Shown here: piece by piece, positions 50,192 through 60,997 of the stretch | Numbering within the stretch: position 1 is the first letter of the stretch | How the letters are laid out: each line of letters begins with the position of its first letter | Assembly (NCBI RefSeq): GCF_003429005.1 | Contig: NZ_QVQV01000003.1 | Span: forward strand, 723 to 64,722 | Direction: 5' to 3' | DNA length: 64,000 nt | From: Paraburkholderia sp. DHOC27 | GTDB taxonomy: Bacteria; Pseudomonadota; Gammaproteobacteria; Burkholderiales; Burkholderiaceae | The notes under the pieces: model-generated | Seen by the model: only the letters and a program-made list of their open reading frames with translations | What the model was told of the DNA's origin: nothing | The model's database searches: none | Position numbers and translations under genes: made by a program

Positions 50192-50923
50192 TCAATGCGC
50201 GCCAGGCGGCAACTGGCCCTCACTCGCAGCGCGGCTCGCGTTACGGCGCTTCAACAGATAACCGACGATCACCACGAACAGCGCCCCCGCGATGCTCATG
50301 CCATATTCGGCCACCGGCGAGTCGAGCACGGGCCAACGGTCGCCGGCCGGATCGTTGACGATCAGGCCGCCCGCGATCCAGCCGAGCAGCGCCGCACCGA
50401 ACGTGACGATGACCGGGTAGCGGTCGAGCAGCTTCAGCACGAGCTGGCTGCCCCACACGATCAGCGGGATGCTCACGACCAGCCCGAAGATCACCAGCGC
50501 AAGGCGGTGTTCCGGGTCCGCCGATTCGGCCGCGCCCGCAATCGCGATCACGTTGTCGAGGCTCATCACGGCGTCGGCGATAACGATCGTCTTGATCGCG
50601 GTCATCAATTTATCGGCGGGCTTGATGTTTTCGTGGACGTCGTGCGCGGGCGCCATCAACCGCACGCCAATCCACAGCAGCAACAGACCGCCGGCGAACT
50701 TCAGCAGCGGCACGTCGAGCAGCACCACCGCGAACGCGATCAAAGCGACGCGCAGCAGAATCGCACCGGCCGTGCCCCACAGCACGCCCTTCGTCCGCTG
50801 CGCCTGCGGCAGGTTGCGGCAAGCGAGCGCGATCACGACCGCGTTGTCGCCACCCAGCAGGATGTCGATCACGATGATCTGAATGACAGCGCCCCAGTGG
50901 AGCGTGGCGAAAAACTCGAGCAT
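50192..50923 (-). CDS. TerC-family integral membrane protein
   Basis: A 243-residue protein with about seven membrane helices and the TerC signature early in the chain (DILLGGDNAVVIALACRNLP, with acidic residues in the membrane) and again at DAVMSLDNVIAIAG. The family is linked to metal-ion export, often manganese, and tellurite resistance. The start at 50923 (MLEFFATLHWG) is the family start. A 24-residue in-frame extension upstream is rejected. No yybP-ykoY-type leader is visible upstream. Confidence 0.9.
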   Translation of the reverse strand: MLEFFATLHWGAVIQIIVIDILLGGDNAVVIALACRNLPQAQRTKGVLWGTAGAILLRVALIAFAVVLLDVPLLKFAGGLLLLWIGVRLMAPAHDVHENIKPADKLMTAIKTIVIADAVMSLDNVIAIAGAAESADPEHRLALVIFGLVVSIPLIVWGSQLVLKLLDRYPVIVTFGAALLGWIAGGLIVNDPAGDRWPVLDSPVAEYGMSIAGALFVVIVGYLLKRRNASRAASEGQLPPGAH

Positions 50924-51000
50924 GGGCAGCAGGATAGAAAGACGCCGAAACGAAAGAAGCGCGACATGCAAAGCGCGCCGGCAGACAACCCGCAAGCAAT

Positions 51001-51039
51001 AAAAAAGCGAGGGAGCAATTGCTCGCTCCCTCGCTTTTT
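51001..51039. terminator. Bidirectional terminator between terC and sucD
   Basis: A strong stem (AGCGAGGGAGC / GCTCCCTCGCT, eight-base loop) has six A on its left and five T on its right. On the minus strand it closes the sucCD transcript before terC. Confidence 0.93.
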
Positions 51040-51110
51040 GGACTTCGTTCTTACGAAAGGATCTCGTAAGAGTATCAAAAGTGGACTGGACTGCGCCAGT
51101 CCATCTTGAT

Positions 51111-51992
51111 TTAGAGCATCGCCTTCAGAAGACGCGCCATTTCCGACGGGTTCTTCGTGACCTTGATACCGCACGCTTCCATGATTTCCAGCTTGGCTTC
51201 AGCCGTATCGGCACCGCCCGAGATCAGCGCGCCTGCGTGACCCATGCGCTTGCCGGCCGGCGCCGTGACACCCGCGATGAAGCCAACCACCGGCTTCTTC
51301 ATGTTGTCCTTGATCCACTCAGCCGCATTCGCTTCGTCCGGACCACCGATTTCGCCGATCATGATGACGGCGTCCGTATCCGGATCGTCGTTGAACATCT
51401 TCATGACGTCGATGTGCTTCAGACCGTTGATCGGGTCGCCGCCAATGCCGACTGCCGACGACTGGCCGAGGCCGATTGCCGTCAACTGACCGACTGCTTC
51501 GTACGTCAGCGTGCCCGAACGCGACACGACGCCGATGCGGCCCTTGCGGTGGATGTGACCCGGCATGATGCCGATCTTCAGCTCGTCCGGCGTGATCGTG
51601 CCCGGGCAGTTCGGTCCGAGCAGCAATGTCTTGCTGTTCTTCTCGCGCATACGTGCCTTGAGCTCGATCATGTCACGGACAGGAATGCCTTCCGTGATAC
51701 AGATGGCGAGATCCAGATCCGCCTCGACGGCTTCCCAGATTGCGGCGGCTGCGCCTGCGGGCGGAACGTAGATGACCGAAACGGTTGCACCCGTTTCAGC
51801 CTTCGCTTCCTTCACGCTTGCGTAGATAGGAATGCCTTCGAAATCTTCGCCGGCCTTCTTCGGGTTCACGCCGGCGACATACGCTTCGCGGCCGTTTGCA
51901 TATTCACGGCAGGCGCGCGTGTGGAACTGACCGGTCTTGCCGGTAATGCCCTGCGTGATGACCTTCGTGTCTTTGTTAATCAGAATCGACAT
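51111..51992 (-). CDS. sucD: Succinyl-CoA ligase alpha subunit
   Basis: The TCA-cycle enzyme subunit (293 residues) binds CoA and carries the phosphohistidine in GHAGALISGG. Other motifs are GKTGQFHTRACREYANG and the nucleotide-linked GPNCPGTI. The start at 51992 (MSILINKDTKVI) is the family start. It follows sucC by 114 bases in the same operon and ends at a strong terminator. Confidence 0.97.
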   Translation of the reverse strand: MSILINKDTKVITQGITGKTGQFHTRACREYANGREAYVAGVNPKKAGEDFEGIPIYASVKEAKAETGATVSVIYVPPAGAAAAIWEAVEADLDLAICITEGIPVRDMIELKARMREKNSKTLLLGPNCPGTITPDELKIGIMPGHIHRKGRIGVVSRSGTLTYEAVGQLTAIGLGQSSAVGIGGDPINGLKHIDVMKMFNDDPDTDAVIMIGEIGGPDEANAAEWIKDNMKKPVVGFIAGVTAPAGKRMGHAGALISGGADTAEAKLEIMEACGIKVTKNPSEMARLLKAML

Positions 51993-52106
51993 GTATTGAC
52001 CTCTGTTCGTTTGGCGTCGTGCATCTGGCCCCTCGGGCGGCATGTTCCTCGCCCGCGGCGCTGCCTTGGCGCCATTCGTAATCCGTGGTTAGCGCTCAGC
52101 CAGGCC

Positions 52107-53276
52107 TTAGGCCTTGCCCGAAGCGGCCGCGACGACCTTCTGTGCAGCTTCTTCCATGCTGTCTGCCGCAATGATGGGCAGACCGGATTCAGCGAGCATC
52201 TTCTTGCCGAGATCTTCGTTCGTGCCCTTCATGCGGACCACGAGCGGCACCTTCAGCGACACGGCCTTCGAAGCTGCGATCACGCCTTCCGCGATCACGT
52301 CGCAGCGCATGATGCCGCCGAAAATGTTGACCAGAATTGCCGTCAGATTCGGGTTCTTCAGCATGATCTTGAAGGCTTCCGTGACCTTCTCGGTCGTGGC
52401 GCCACCGCCCACGTCGAGGAAGTTCGCCGGTTCGCCGCCGAACAGCTTGATGGTGTCCATCGTTGCCATCGCGAGGCCTGCGCCGTTCACGAGGCAGCCA
52501 ATGTTGCCGTCAAGCGAGATGTACGCGAGATCGAACTTCGATGCTTCGACTTCGGCCGGATCTTCTTCGTCCAGATCGCGGTAAGCCACGATTTCCGGAT
52601 GACGGAACAGCGCGTTCGAATCGAAGTTGAACTTGGCGTCCAGCGCGATGACCTTGCCGTCGCCGGTCAGGATCAGCGGGTTGATTTCGGCCAGCGATGC
52701 GTCCGTTTCCCAGAATGCCTTGTACAGGCCTTGCAGGATGGCGCGTGCTTGCGGCAGCGAAGCGGCGGGCACGCCGATCTTCGTGGCCAGTTCGTCCGCT
52801 TCCGAATCTTTCAGACCGGTGGTCGGGTCGACAGCGATCTTGTGGATCAGCTCGGGCGTCTTTTCTGCGACTTCTTCGACGTCCATGCCGCCTTCGCTCG
52901 ACGCCATCACGACGACTTTCTGCGAGACGCGATCGATCACGAGGCCGACATACAGTTCCTTCTTGATGTCAGCGCCTTCTTCGATCAACAGGCGGTTCAC
53001 CTTCTGGCCTTCCGGGCCAGTCTGGTGCGTGACGAGTTGCATGCCGAGGATCTGGTTCGAGTATTCACGAACCTGTTCCAGCGACTTCGCGACTTTCACG
53101 CCGCCACCCTTGCCACGGCCACCCGCGTGGATCTGAGCCTTCACGACCCAAACCGGGCCGCCGAGCTCTTCCGCGGCCTTGACCGCATCATCCACCGAGA
53201 AGACCGGCTTGCCGCGCGGTACCGCGACGCCGAATTTCCGCAGGATTTCCTTACCCTGGTACTCGTGAATCTTCAT
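52107..53276 (-). CDS. sucC: Succinyl-CoA ligase beta subunit (ADP-forming)
   Basis: A 389-residue ATP-grasp subunit that binds nucleotide and succinate. It begins [17 protein letters not shown], with the grasp motif [14 protein letters not shown] near residue 45 and the C-terminal FLDVGGGAT and [11 protein letters not shown]. It makes succinyl-CoA together with SucD. It lies 17 bases after the DUF2889 gene, so co-transcription is possible. Confidence 0.97.
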   Translation of the reverse strand: MKIHEYQGKEILRKFGVAVPRGKPVFSVDDAVKAAEELGGPVWVVKAQIHAGGRGKGGGVKVAKSLEQVREYSNQILGMQLVTHQTGPEGQKVNRLLIEEGADIKKELYVGLVIDRVSQKVVVMASSEGGMDVEEVAEKTPELIHKIAVDPTTGLKDSEADELATKIGVPAASLPQARAILQGLYKAFWETDASLAEINPLILTGDGKVIALDAKFNFDSNALFRHPEIVAYRDLDEEDPAEVEASKFDLAYISLDGNIGCLVNGAGLAMATMDTIKLFGGEPANFLDVGGGATTEKVTEAFKIMLKNPNLTAILVNIFGGIMRCDVIAEGVIAASKAVSLKVPLVVRMKGTNEDLGKKMLAESGLPIIAADSMEEAAQKVVAAASGKA

Positions 53277-53293
53277 GCGTGATTCCCTTCAGT

Positions 53294-54031
53294 CTAAGAG
53301 TTGGGTTGAACTTCGTTTCCGCTGCCGTCGTTCAAACGAGACGTGCCACCACCGCTGCCATTGCCGGCGGCGTGGCGTGTTTGTTCGCTTGCTGGTTCGG
53401 TAGGCTCCGCTGTACGCGGCGCATGCTCATACCAGCGCGGATAAAACTGTCGCACCGCCTCGCCGTCGAAGCGCAGCGCGTGGCAGCGACCCAACTGGAA
53501 TGGCGGCTTGTCGTTTGAGTGCTCGTCTTTAGCTTCAGGCGAGCCGTCCCCTGATGTCCCCCTGGAAGCGGCCTCGTTGGGCTGCTTTCCATCGTTCGTA
53601 TTCCACACTTCTCCGGCGAACGCCTGAATGGCGGCCGTGGGCAGGAAAGCGCACAACTCGGTGAGATGCGTGCAACCTGCCGTGCCTCCCAGCAAACGGG
53701 CGGCTTCGCGACGGAAGTTGTTGAACAGATTGAGCCCGATGAGGGCCCGGTAGGCGGGATTCGTGGCTTCGCAGAGACCAGGATAGGGCACCCAGTCGGA
53801 CGACGCTTGCGCGTCGATAACGTTGAGCTTGCGATCGATCGTGATGCGAAGCCAGAGTTCATGGATCGGCTGACCGTTGGGCCGGACGCCCGACGCAAGC
53901 GCCACGTCACGTGGCTTTTGGTCGGTTAGACACGCCTCTATGTCCCACAGGCCGTCTGCGCGCTCAAATGCTTCCGCTCGGATTGCGCGAGTATGGCGCA
54001 ACTGACGGGACACTGGCGGGGAGAGCGGCAT
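53294..54031 (-). CDS. DUF2889 domain protein
   Basis: A 245-residue protein. The first about 170 residues match DUF2889: LRHTRAIRAEAFERADGLWDIEACLTD, RPNGQPIHELWLRITID, and later a Cys/His/Glu pattern GCTHLTELC. The remainder is a Gly/Ser-rich linker and a hydrophilic tail. The start at 54031 (MPLSPPVSRQ) is the family start. The biochemical role is not known to me. It lies between recX and sucC, all in the same direction. Confidence 0.85.
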   Translation of the reverse strand: MPLSPPVSRQLRHTRAIRAEAFERADGLWDIEACLTDQKPRDVALASGVRPNGQPIHELWLRITIDRKLNVIDAQASSDWVPYPGLCEATNPAYRALIGLNLFNNFRREAARLLGGTAGCTHLTELCAFLPTAAIQAFAGEVWNTNDGKQPNEAASRGTSGDGSPEAKDEHSNDKPPFQLGRCHALRFDGEAVRQFYPRWYEHAPRTAEPTEPASEQTRHAAGNGSGGGTSRLNDGSGNEVQPNS

Positions 54032-54220
54032 GCGGAAGGAAAGGCCGAATTGGGAAAACCCTAGGATTTTAGCATACTGGGTATTTGAGACAGTCTGGAT
54101 TGTGCACAGCACCAATGGGGCGCGAGCAGAGGCCGTTACGAGATGGCGTATAGCGGAGGCTCGGCGGTCCGAACCCTATTCTTCAGTTCGTGCTCTGGCT
54201 ACGGGGGAAGACGCGCCGGC

Positions 54221-54958
54221 CTAGTCCTCGTCGTCGAAGCCCTTGAGGATCTTGCCGATGGTTGCGCCGCTGAAGCCCCGCGCCGCCAGGAAACGCGCTT
54301 GCCGTGCTTTCTCAGCCGGCGTTTCCGGCAATTCGCCGTATTTCTTGCGCCAGACGGCTTGTGCGCGAGCCAGTTCAGTCTCGCGGAGTTGAGCGCTCGC
54401 CTCTTCGATCAAGGTCTGGCCCACTGCGTGCCGCTTGAGTTCGCCCACGATGCGATTGGCGCCAAGGCGCGACGCGCGGCGATGGATCAGGCTTTCGGCA
54501 AAACGTGAGTCGGATAACCAGCCCTCTTTTTCGAGCGAGTCGAGCAAGCTTTCGAGCGCGTCGACTTCTTCGACGAACGGCATCAGCTTGCGCGAAAGCT
54601 CAGCGCGGCTGTATTCGCGGCGGGACAGATAGCCCAGCGCCCGGCCTTTCAGCGAACGAACGGGGCGTTGAGATTTGTCTGCCTTGTCTTTCCGGTCAGG
54701 CGATTCACCCGGCACGCGACGCGAGCGGGTGTAAATGGTTTCGGCGGGGGAGCTGGATGAATCGTTAGATGTTCCGGCATTGGTAGCACGTTGGCCAGAT
54801 GGGCCACGTCCTTCTGCCTCGTCGTGCGCGTCGAATGACTCGAACGGATCAAAGGCGTCGTCATGGTCGGCGCCACCAGCGTCACGCCGACCATGCGGAA
54901 CACGCGAGCCACCCGCATCACCTGCTGCATGGGATACGGGCCGGCCCTTGCGTATCAC
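54221..54958 (-). CDS. recX: Recombination regulator RecX with long N-terminal extension
   Basis: RecX inhibits RecA filament extension. The conserved three-helix repeat part starts near residue 100 (SLKGRALGYLSRREYSRAELSRKL) and runs to the end, with the typical WLSDSRFAESLIHRR and FLAARGFSG motifs. The usual length is about 150. The extra 100 residues at the N-terminus are acidic or basic, Asp/Ser-rich and probably disordered. The start lies seven bases after the recA stop, so the extension seems genuine, although a later non-ATG start cannot be excluded. Confidence 0.9.
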   Translation of the reverse strand: MIRKGRPVSHAAGDAGGSRVPHGRRDAGGADHDDAFDPFESFDAHDEAEGRGPSGQRATNAGTSNDSSSSPAETIYTRSRRVPGESPDRKDKADKSQRPVRSLKGRALGYLSRREYSRAELSRKLMPFVEEVDALESLLDSLEKEGWLSDSRFAESLIHRRASRLGANRIVGELKRHAVGQTLIEEASAQLRETELARAQAVWRKKYGELPETPAEKARQARFLAARGFSGATIGKILKGFDDED

Positions 54959-54965
54959 GCGACGC

Positions 54966-56042
<1,077 letters not shown>

Positions 56043-56123
56043 GAATCGTCCTTTGCTATGATGAACGGCGTCTGAGGCAGATGTGCAGCCCATTCATCAC
56101 GGACAGCACACTAAACGCAGACA

Positions 56124-56139
56124 CTGTATAAAAAAACAG
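56124..56139 (-). promoter_or_regulatory. LexA (SOS) box of recA
   Basis: CTGTATAAAAAAACAG is a full match to the CTGT-N8-ACAG consensus. On the minus strand it overlaps a TATACA -10-like hexamer, with a TTGCCA -35-like hexamer upstream. It is 81 bases from the recA start codon. Confidence 0.9.
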
Positions 56140-56272
56140 TAGTTTTGGCAAGCAGGATTCGCACGAAGATGCATGATTGTGCGAACCGCTCACGCAAAAC
56201 TACCCACAAAATTCTGGAGACCGCTGCGCGCCGAGCGTTACGACGGTGCCGGCATGGCGAGGCTGGCGCACC

Positions 56273-57082
56273 ATGCGAATTCTCATTGCCGAAGATGACA
56301 GCATACTCGCGGATGGTCTGCTTCGATCACTCCGCCAATCGGCATACGCCGTTGACCACGTGAAGAACGGCGTCGAGGCCGATACCGCACTTTCCATGCA
56401 GACTTTCGACCTGCTGATCCTCGATCTGGGCTTGCCACGCATGTCCGGTCTGGAGGTGCTGCGCCGCCTGCGGGCACGCAATTCGAGTCTGCCAGTGCTG
56501 ATCCTGACCGCTGCGGACAGCGTCGACGAACGCGTCAAGGGACTCGATCTCGGCGCGGACGACTACATGGCCAAACCCTTTGCGCTGAACGAACTCGAAG
56601 CGCGCGTGCGGGCGCTCACCCGGCGTGGCGCGGGCGGCGGTCCGACTGTAGTGCGGCATGGCTCGCTGTCGTTCGATCAGGTGGGGCGGATCGCCTACAT
56701 CAACGAGCAGGTGATCGACCTGTCGGCACGCGAGCTGGGTTTGCTCGAAGTGCTGCTGCAGCGGATTGGCCGGCTGGTGTCGAAAGAACAACTGGTGGAT
56801 CACCTGTGCGAGTGGGGCGAAGAAGTCAGCAACAACGCCATCGAGGTGTATGTGCACCGCTTGCGCAAGAAGATCGAGCCGAGTGGCGTACGCATTCTCA
56901 CCGTGCGCGGCCTGGGTTATTGCCTGGAAAAAGCCACACCGGGGACGGCATCTGACTCGGCTACTGCGGCGGCCAGCTCGGCCACGGAGGCCGCGCCGGC
57001 TGCGGCGCAGCGAGGCAATACGACAGCTTCCTCCGCCCCAACGTCCGCCGCCGCGATGCCTGCGAGCCATCACTTCAAATAA
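56273..57082 (+). CDS. OmpR-family response regulator with Ala-rich tail
   Basis: A 269-residue regulator. The receiver domain has EDD at 7-9, phosphoacceptor Asp51 and a Lys in MAKPF. The winged helix ends with ILTVRGLGYCLEKA. After the normal end near residue 225 comes a tail of about 45 residues rich in Ala/Thr/Ser, unusual for the family. The start MRILIAEDD at 56273 is the family start. It is followed nine bases later by its kinase. It resembles the TctD/QseB group. Confidence 0.93.
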   Translation: MRILIAEDDSILADGLLRSLRQSAYAVDHVKNGVEADTALSMQTFDLLILDLGLPRMSGLEVLRRLRARNSSLPVLILTAADSVDERVKGLDLGADDYMAKPFALNELEARVRALTRRGAGGGPTVVRHGSLSFDQVGRIAYINEQVIDLSARELGLLEVLLQRIGRLVSKEQLVDHLCEWGEEVSNNAIEVYVHRLRKKIEPSGVRILTVRGLGYCLEKATPGTASDSATAAASSATEAAPAAAQRGNTTASSAPTSAAAMPASHHFK

Positions 57083-57090
57083 GGACCACC

Positions 57091-58629
57091 ATGTCCGCAC
57101 GCGCTGACCGCGCCACGGCGCAAGCGGCGGACCTCGACGAGGCGCGCGACGCCCGCTACGCCAACCCGTTTGCGCCACCGGACGAAACCGAAGCCGCCGC
57201 GGAGGCCCGGCCGCGCTCGCTGTTCGGCGAGATTCTCGACTGGATGCTCGCCCCGCTTCTGCTGCTGTGGCCAATGAGTATTGCGGTGACCTACCTCGTG
57301 GCGAAATCCATCGCCAACGGGCCGTTCGACCGCGCGCTCGAAACCGACGCTTACGTGCTGGCCCGTCAGATTCATCCGGTGAACGGAGTGGCGGAACTCT
57401 CGCTACCCGACGCGACGCGCGATTTTTTGAGCGCCGATAACGTCGACAAGGTGTTCTATCAGGTCCTCGGCACCCGCGGAGAGCTGGTGGGCGGGGACCG
57501 CGACATGCCGCTGCCGCACGAAGAGGACCGCCCGCCACCGGGTCTCGTCGAGTTCCGCGATGACGTGCTGCGCGGCAATGACATCCGCGTCGCTTACACG
57601 ACCGTCGAATTTCCGCACACGCCCGGTGCACAGCCCGTGTTGGTGCAGGTAGGGGAAACGCTCGACAAGCGCAGCCAGCTCGCCAACGACATCATCAAAG
57701 GCGTGATCCTGCCGCAGTTCGTGATTCTGCCGCTCGCCATCGTGCTGGTGTGGTTCGGGTTGTCACGCGGGCTCGCGCCGCTGCATGCGCTGCAATCGCA
57801 TATTCGTGCGCGGCGCCCCGATGATCTCTCGCCGCTGGAGGCTCGCCGTGCGCCACCGGAGATCGAACCGCTCGTAACGTCGTTCAACGACCTGCTAACG
57901 CGCCTCGAACAGAACATGGAGCTGCAGAAGCGCTTCATCGCGGATGCCGCGCATCAGATGAAGACGCCGCTCGCCGGCCTGCGTACTCAGGCGGAACTGG
58001 CGCTGCGTCAGGATGTTTCCGAGGAAGTTCACCGTTCTTTGGAGCAGATCGCGACGAGTTCCGAGCATGCGGCCCGTCTCGTGACACAGTTACTGGCCTT
58101 GGCCCGTGCCGAAAACCGTCTGTCAGGACAGATCTTCGCGCCTGTAGAAATCACGGAAGTCGCCCGCAGTGCGGTGCGTGACTGGCTGCAGGCGGCACTC
58201 GTCAAACAGATGGATCTTGGATACGAAGGCCCGGAAGATGTCGTCGAGATAGACGGCAATCCCGTCATGTTGCGTGAGATGCTTTCGAACCTCATTGATA
58301 ACGCAATCCGTTATACGCCGGTGGGCGGACGGATTACCGTGCGCGTGCGGGCCGATTCCGCAGGGTCGCTGGTCCATCTCGAAGTGGAGGATACGGGGCT
58401 CGGCATTCCGGTCACGGAGCGCGAGCGTGTGGTCGAACGGTTCTACCGGATTCTCGGCGGCGAAGGCGATGGCAGCGGGCTCGGGCTGGCCATCGTGCGT
58501 GAGATCGCAACCATGCATGGCGGCGACCTGAGCATCCACGACAACGTGTATCAGAACGCGCCACGACTCGCCGGAACGCTGGTGCGTGTCAGCTTGCGAG
58601 CACGGCAGGCGGGGCGGGACTTACCCTAA
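57091..58629 (+). CDS. Sensor histidine kinase (TctE-like)
   Basis: A 512-residue membrane kinase with a disordered N-terminus of about 40 residues, a first helix (53-72), a large periplasmic domain, and a second helix (205-224). HAMP and phospho-His288 in AAHQMKTPLAGL follow, then an ATPase domain (NLIDNAIRYTP, DTGLGIP, GSGLGLAIV). HQMKTPL rather than HELRTPL is typical of the TctE group, which often senses tricarboxylates and controls transporters. The MHS-family transporter encoded next may be its target, which is an inference. Confidence 0.92.
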   Translation: MSARADRATAQAADLDEARDARYANPFAPPDETEAAAEARPRSLFGEILDWMLAPLLLLWPMSIAVTYLVAKSIANGPFDRALETDAYVLARQIHPVNGVAELSLPDATRDFLSADNVDKVFYQVLGTRGELVGGDRDMPLPHEEDRPPPGLVEFRDDVLRGNDIRVAYTTVEFPHTPGAQPVLVQVGETLDKRSQLANDIIKGVILPQFVILPLAIVLVWFGLSRGLAPLHALQSHIRARRPDDLSPLEARRAPPEIEPLVTSFNDLLTRLEQNMELQKRFIADAAHQMKTPLAGLRTQAELALRQDVSEEVHRSLEQIATSSEHAARLVTQLLALARAENRLSGQIFAPVEITEVARSAVRDWLQAALVKQMDLGYEGPEDVVEIDGNPVMLREMLSNLIDNAIRYTPVGGRITVRVRADSAGSLVHLEVEDTGLGIPVTERERVVERFYRILGGEGDGSGLGLAIVREIATMHGGDLSIHDNVYQNAPRLAGTLVRVSLRARQAGRDLP

Positions 58630-58855
58630 GCGGATTGATTTAAGATTACTGCGATCTGGCATGTAAGACGCTGAAGAAAACAAATTGCTATCACATAACG
58701 GCACATTCACATACGTTGAACGAAACGACCATTGATCGTTCAACACCTTCATTTGCGGCACAACGTCAGTAGGCCGTAAGTTTTCACTCCAATAATCCGA
58801 TTCACGGGAACGCCTTTCCGGCGAACCGCGTGCATATCAATATTGGAGACGACAT

Positions 58856-60514
58856 ATGGCTACTGTAGGCGGGCAAATCTCGCACGTGCCGATGACGCAT
58901 GAAGAAAAGCGCGTGATCTTCGCGTCCTCGCTCGGTACGGTCTTCGAGTGGTACGACTTCTATCTGGCGGGCTCCCTTGCGGTGTTCATCAGCAAGAGCT
59001 TTTTCTCCGGCGTCGCGCCGACCGCGGCTTTCATCTTCACCCTGCTCAGTTTTGCGGCAGGCTTCGCGGTGCGGCCGTTCGGCGCCATTGTGTTTGGGCG
59101 CCTGGGCGACATGGTCGGGCGCAAATACACGTTCCTTATCACGATCGTGATCATGGGTCTCTCGACGTTTCTGGTCGGCTTCCTGCCGGGATATGCATCG
59201 ATCGGCATGGCATCGCCCGTGATCTTCATCGCCATGCGTCTGCTGCAGGGCCTTGCACTCGGCGGCGAATACGGCGGTGCGGCGACTTACGTGGCCGAAC
59301 ACGCACCAACGGGCCGACGCGGCTTCTACACGGCATGGATTCAGACGACAGCCACGCTCGGCCTGTTCCTGTCGCTGCTGGTGATTCTCGGCGTGCGCAC
59401 GGCGATGGGCGAAGACGCGTTCGGCGTATGGGGATGGCGCGTGCCGTTCATCGCGTCGATCATCCTGCTGGCGGTATCGGTGTGGATCCGTATGCAACTG
59501 CATGAATCGCCGGTGTTCGAGCGCATCAAGGCGGAGGGCAAAACCTCCAAGGCACCGCTCACGGAGGCGTTCGGGCAATGGCGCAACCTGAAGATCGTGA
59601 TTCTCGCGCTCGTCGGGTTGACGGCCGGCCAGGCCGTGGTCTGGTACACGGGGCAGTTCTACACCCTGTTCTTCCTGACGCAGACGCTGAAGGTATCCGG
59701 CAGTTCGGCCAACATCATGCTGGCCATCGCGCTGTTGATCGGCACGCCGTTCTTTCTGTTCTTCGGCTCGCTGTCCGACCGGATTGGCCGCAAGCCGATC
59801 ATCCTGTGCGGGATGCTGATCGCCGCGTTGACGTATTTCCCGCTGTTCAAGGCGCTCACGCACTACACGAACCCGGCGCTGGAAGCCGCCACGCAACGCT
59901 CGCCGATCGTCGTGATCGCGAACCCGGACGAGTGCTCGTTCCAGTTCAATCCGGTGGGCACCGCGAAGTTCACCAGTTCGTGCGATATCGCCAAGGGTGC
60001 GCTGTCGAAGGCCGGCTTGAACTACGAAAACGTGGCGGCGCCGGCGGGCACGGTGGCGCAGATCAAGGTGGGCGATTCGGTGGTCAACACGTTTGATGGC
60101 AAAGCGCCGGACGCCAAGGCGCAGGGCAAGGCGTTCGAAGAGACGCTGGGCTCGACGTTGAAGGCCGCGGGCTATCCAGCCAAGGCCGATCCATCGCAGA
60201 TCAACTGGCCCATGAGCGTAGTGATCCTAGCCATTCTCGTGATCTACGTGACGATGGTGTACGGCCCGATTGCGGCAATGCTGGTGGAGATGTTCCCGAC
60301 GCGGATCCGCTACACGTCCATGTCTCTGCCGTATCACATCGGTAACGGCTGGTTCGGTGGGTTCCTGCCGGCCACTGCCTTCGCGATCGTCGCGGCCAGA
60401 GGCAATATCTACTCGGGCCTGTGGTACCCGATCGTGATCGCGGGCGCCTGCTTCGTGATCGGCCTGCTGTTCGTGAAGGAAACCAAGGATTCTGATATTT
60501 ACGCGCAGGATTGA
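58856..60514 (+). CDS. MHS-family (metabolite:H+) MFS transporter with large periplasmic insertion
   Basis: A 552-residue major facilitator with 12 membrane helices. The MHS signatures are FEWYDFYLAGSLA near the N-terminus and RPFGAIVFGRLGDMVGRKYTF (about 73-93). It should carry organic acids, shikimate or betaine-like solutes with protons. Between helices 8 and 9 there is an insertion of about 114 residues (337-450) with two Cys (360, 376), predicted to face the periplasm and absent from classic ProP/ShiA. About 226 bases separate it from the kinase gene. Confidence 0.9.
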   Translation: MATVGGQISHVPMTHEEKRVIFASSLGTVFEWYDFYLAGSLAVFISKSFFSGVAPTAAFIFTLLSFAAGFAVRPFGAIVFGRLGDMVGRKYTFLITIVIMGLSTFLVGFLPGYASIGMASPVIFIAMRLLQGLALGGEYGGAATYVAEHAPTGRRGFYTAWIQTTATLGLFLSLLVILGVRTAMGEDAFGVWGWRVPFIASIILLAVSVWIRMQLHESPVFERIKAEGKTSKAPLTEAFGQWRNLKIVILALVGLTAGQAVVWYTGQFYTLFFLTQTLKVSGSSANIMLAIALLIGTPFFLFFGSLSDRIGRKPIILCGMLIAALTYFPLFKALTHYTNPALEAATQRSPIVVIANPDECSFQFNPVGTAKFTSSCDIAKGALSKAGLNYENVAAPAGTVAQIKVGDSVVNTFDGKAPDAKAQGKAFEETLGSTLKAAGYPAKADPSQINWPMSVVILAILVIYVTMVYGPIAAMLVEMFPTRIRYTSMSLPYHIGNGWFGGFLPATAFAIVAARGNIYSGLWYPIVIAGACFVIGLLFVKETKDSDIYAQD

Positions 60515-60562
60515 TGAGCGCTGGGCTGTAGAAACGCCGGCGAGAATCTTGGGCGGCAGGGG

Positions 60563-60591
60563 TTGACAGACGCCCCTACCATCTTCATAAT
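60563..60591 (+). promoter_or_regulatory. Sigma-70-type promoter of tRNA-Met
   Basis: A -35 hexamer TTGACA at 60563-60568 and a -10 hexamer CATAAT at 60586-60591 are separated by 17 bases. The tRNA starts 15 bases downstream of the -10. Confidence 0.85.
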
Positions 60592-60606
60592 CTCGCTTCT
60601 TCTTTA

Positions 60607-60683
<77 letters not shown>

Positions 60684-60692
60684 GTTTCAACG

Positions 60693-60726
60693 AAAGCCCT
60701 TGATTCGAAAGATCAAGGGCTTTTGC
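60693..60726 (+). terminator. Intrinsic terminator of tRNA-Met
   Basis: A 12-base stem (AAAGCCCTTGAT / ATCAAGGGCTTT, seven-base loop) is followed by T residues. It starts ten bases after the CCA end of the tRNA. Confidence 0.92.
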
Positions 60727-60997
60727 TTTATCGCACCGGATACTGGTGCGCCTCGGCGCCGATGCAGAAAAAAATCTCGTTGCGATTTCAGCCACCATTT
60801 TGACGACAGCTCCGGGCCGGCAGGTTGGACTCGATACGCAAACGGCTGGCATATCAGCCGCTCAACACCCGCACCTTGCGACCAGCGTCAAAACACCTCT
60901 CGCCGACTGTGATTCGATTCTAGATAGCCTATCGCTCTGATCACGGATAACTCGGCGCGCAATGCAATTTCCATCGGCTTGCGCGCTCCACTCGACA
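60727..60997. other. Non-coding stretch between tRNA-Met and the first island gene
   Basis: No supported gene is seen. The next gene is convergent towards the tRNA. Short frames here carry no motifs. I find no integrase and no repeat of the tRNA 3' end within this stretch. Confidence 0.5.

Noticed and set aside
49553..51109. A 518-codon plus-strand frame
   Set aside because: It crosses the complements of pilin, terC and a strong terminator, and has no recognisable motif.
51081..53282. A 733-codon open frame on the plus strand
   Set aside because: It is exactly antisense to sucD and sucC. The product is rich in Arg/His/Asp with no family motif, as expected for the complement of GC-rich codons.
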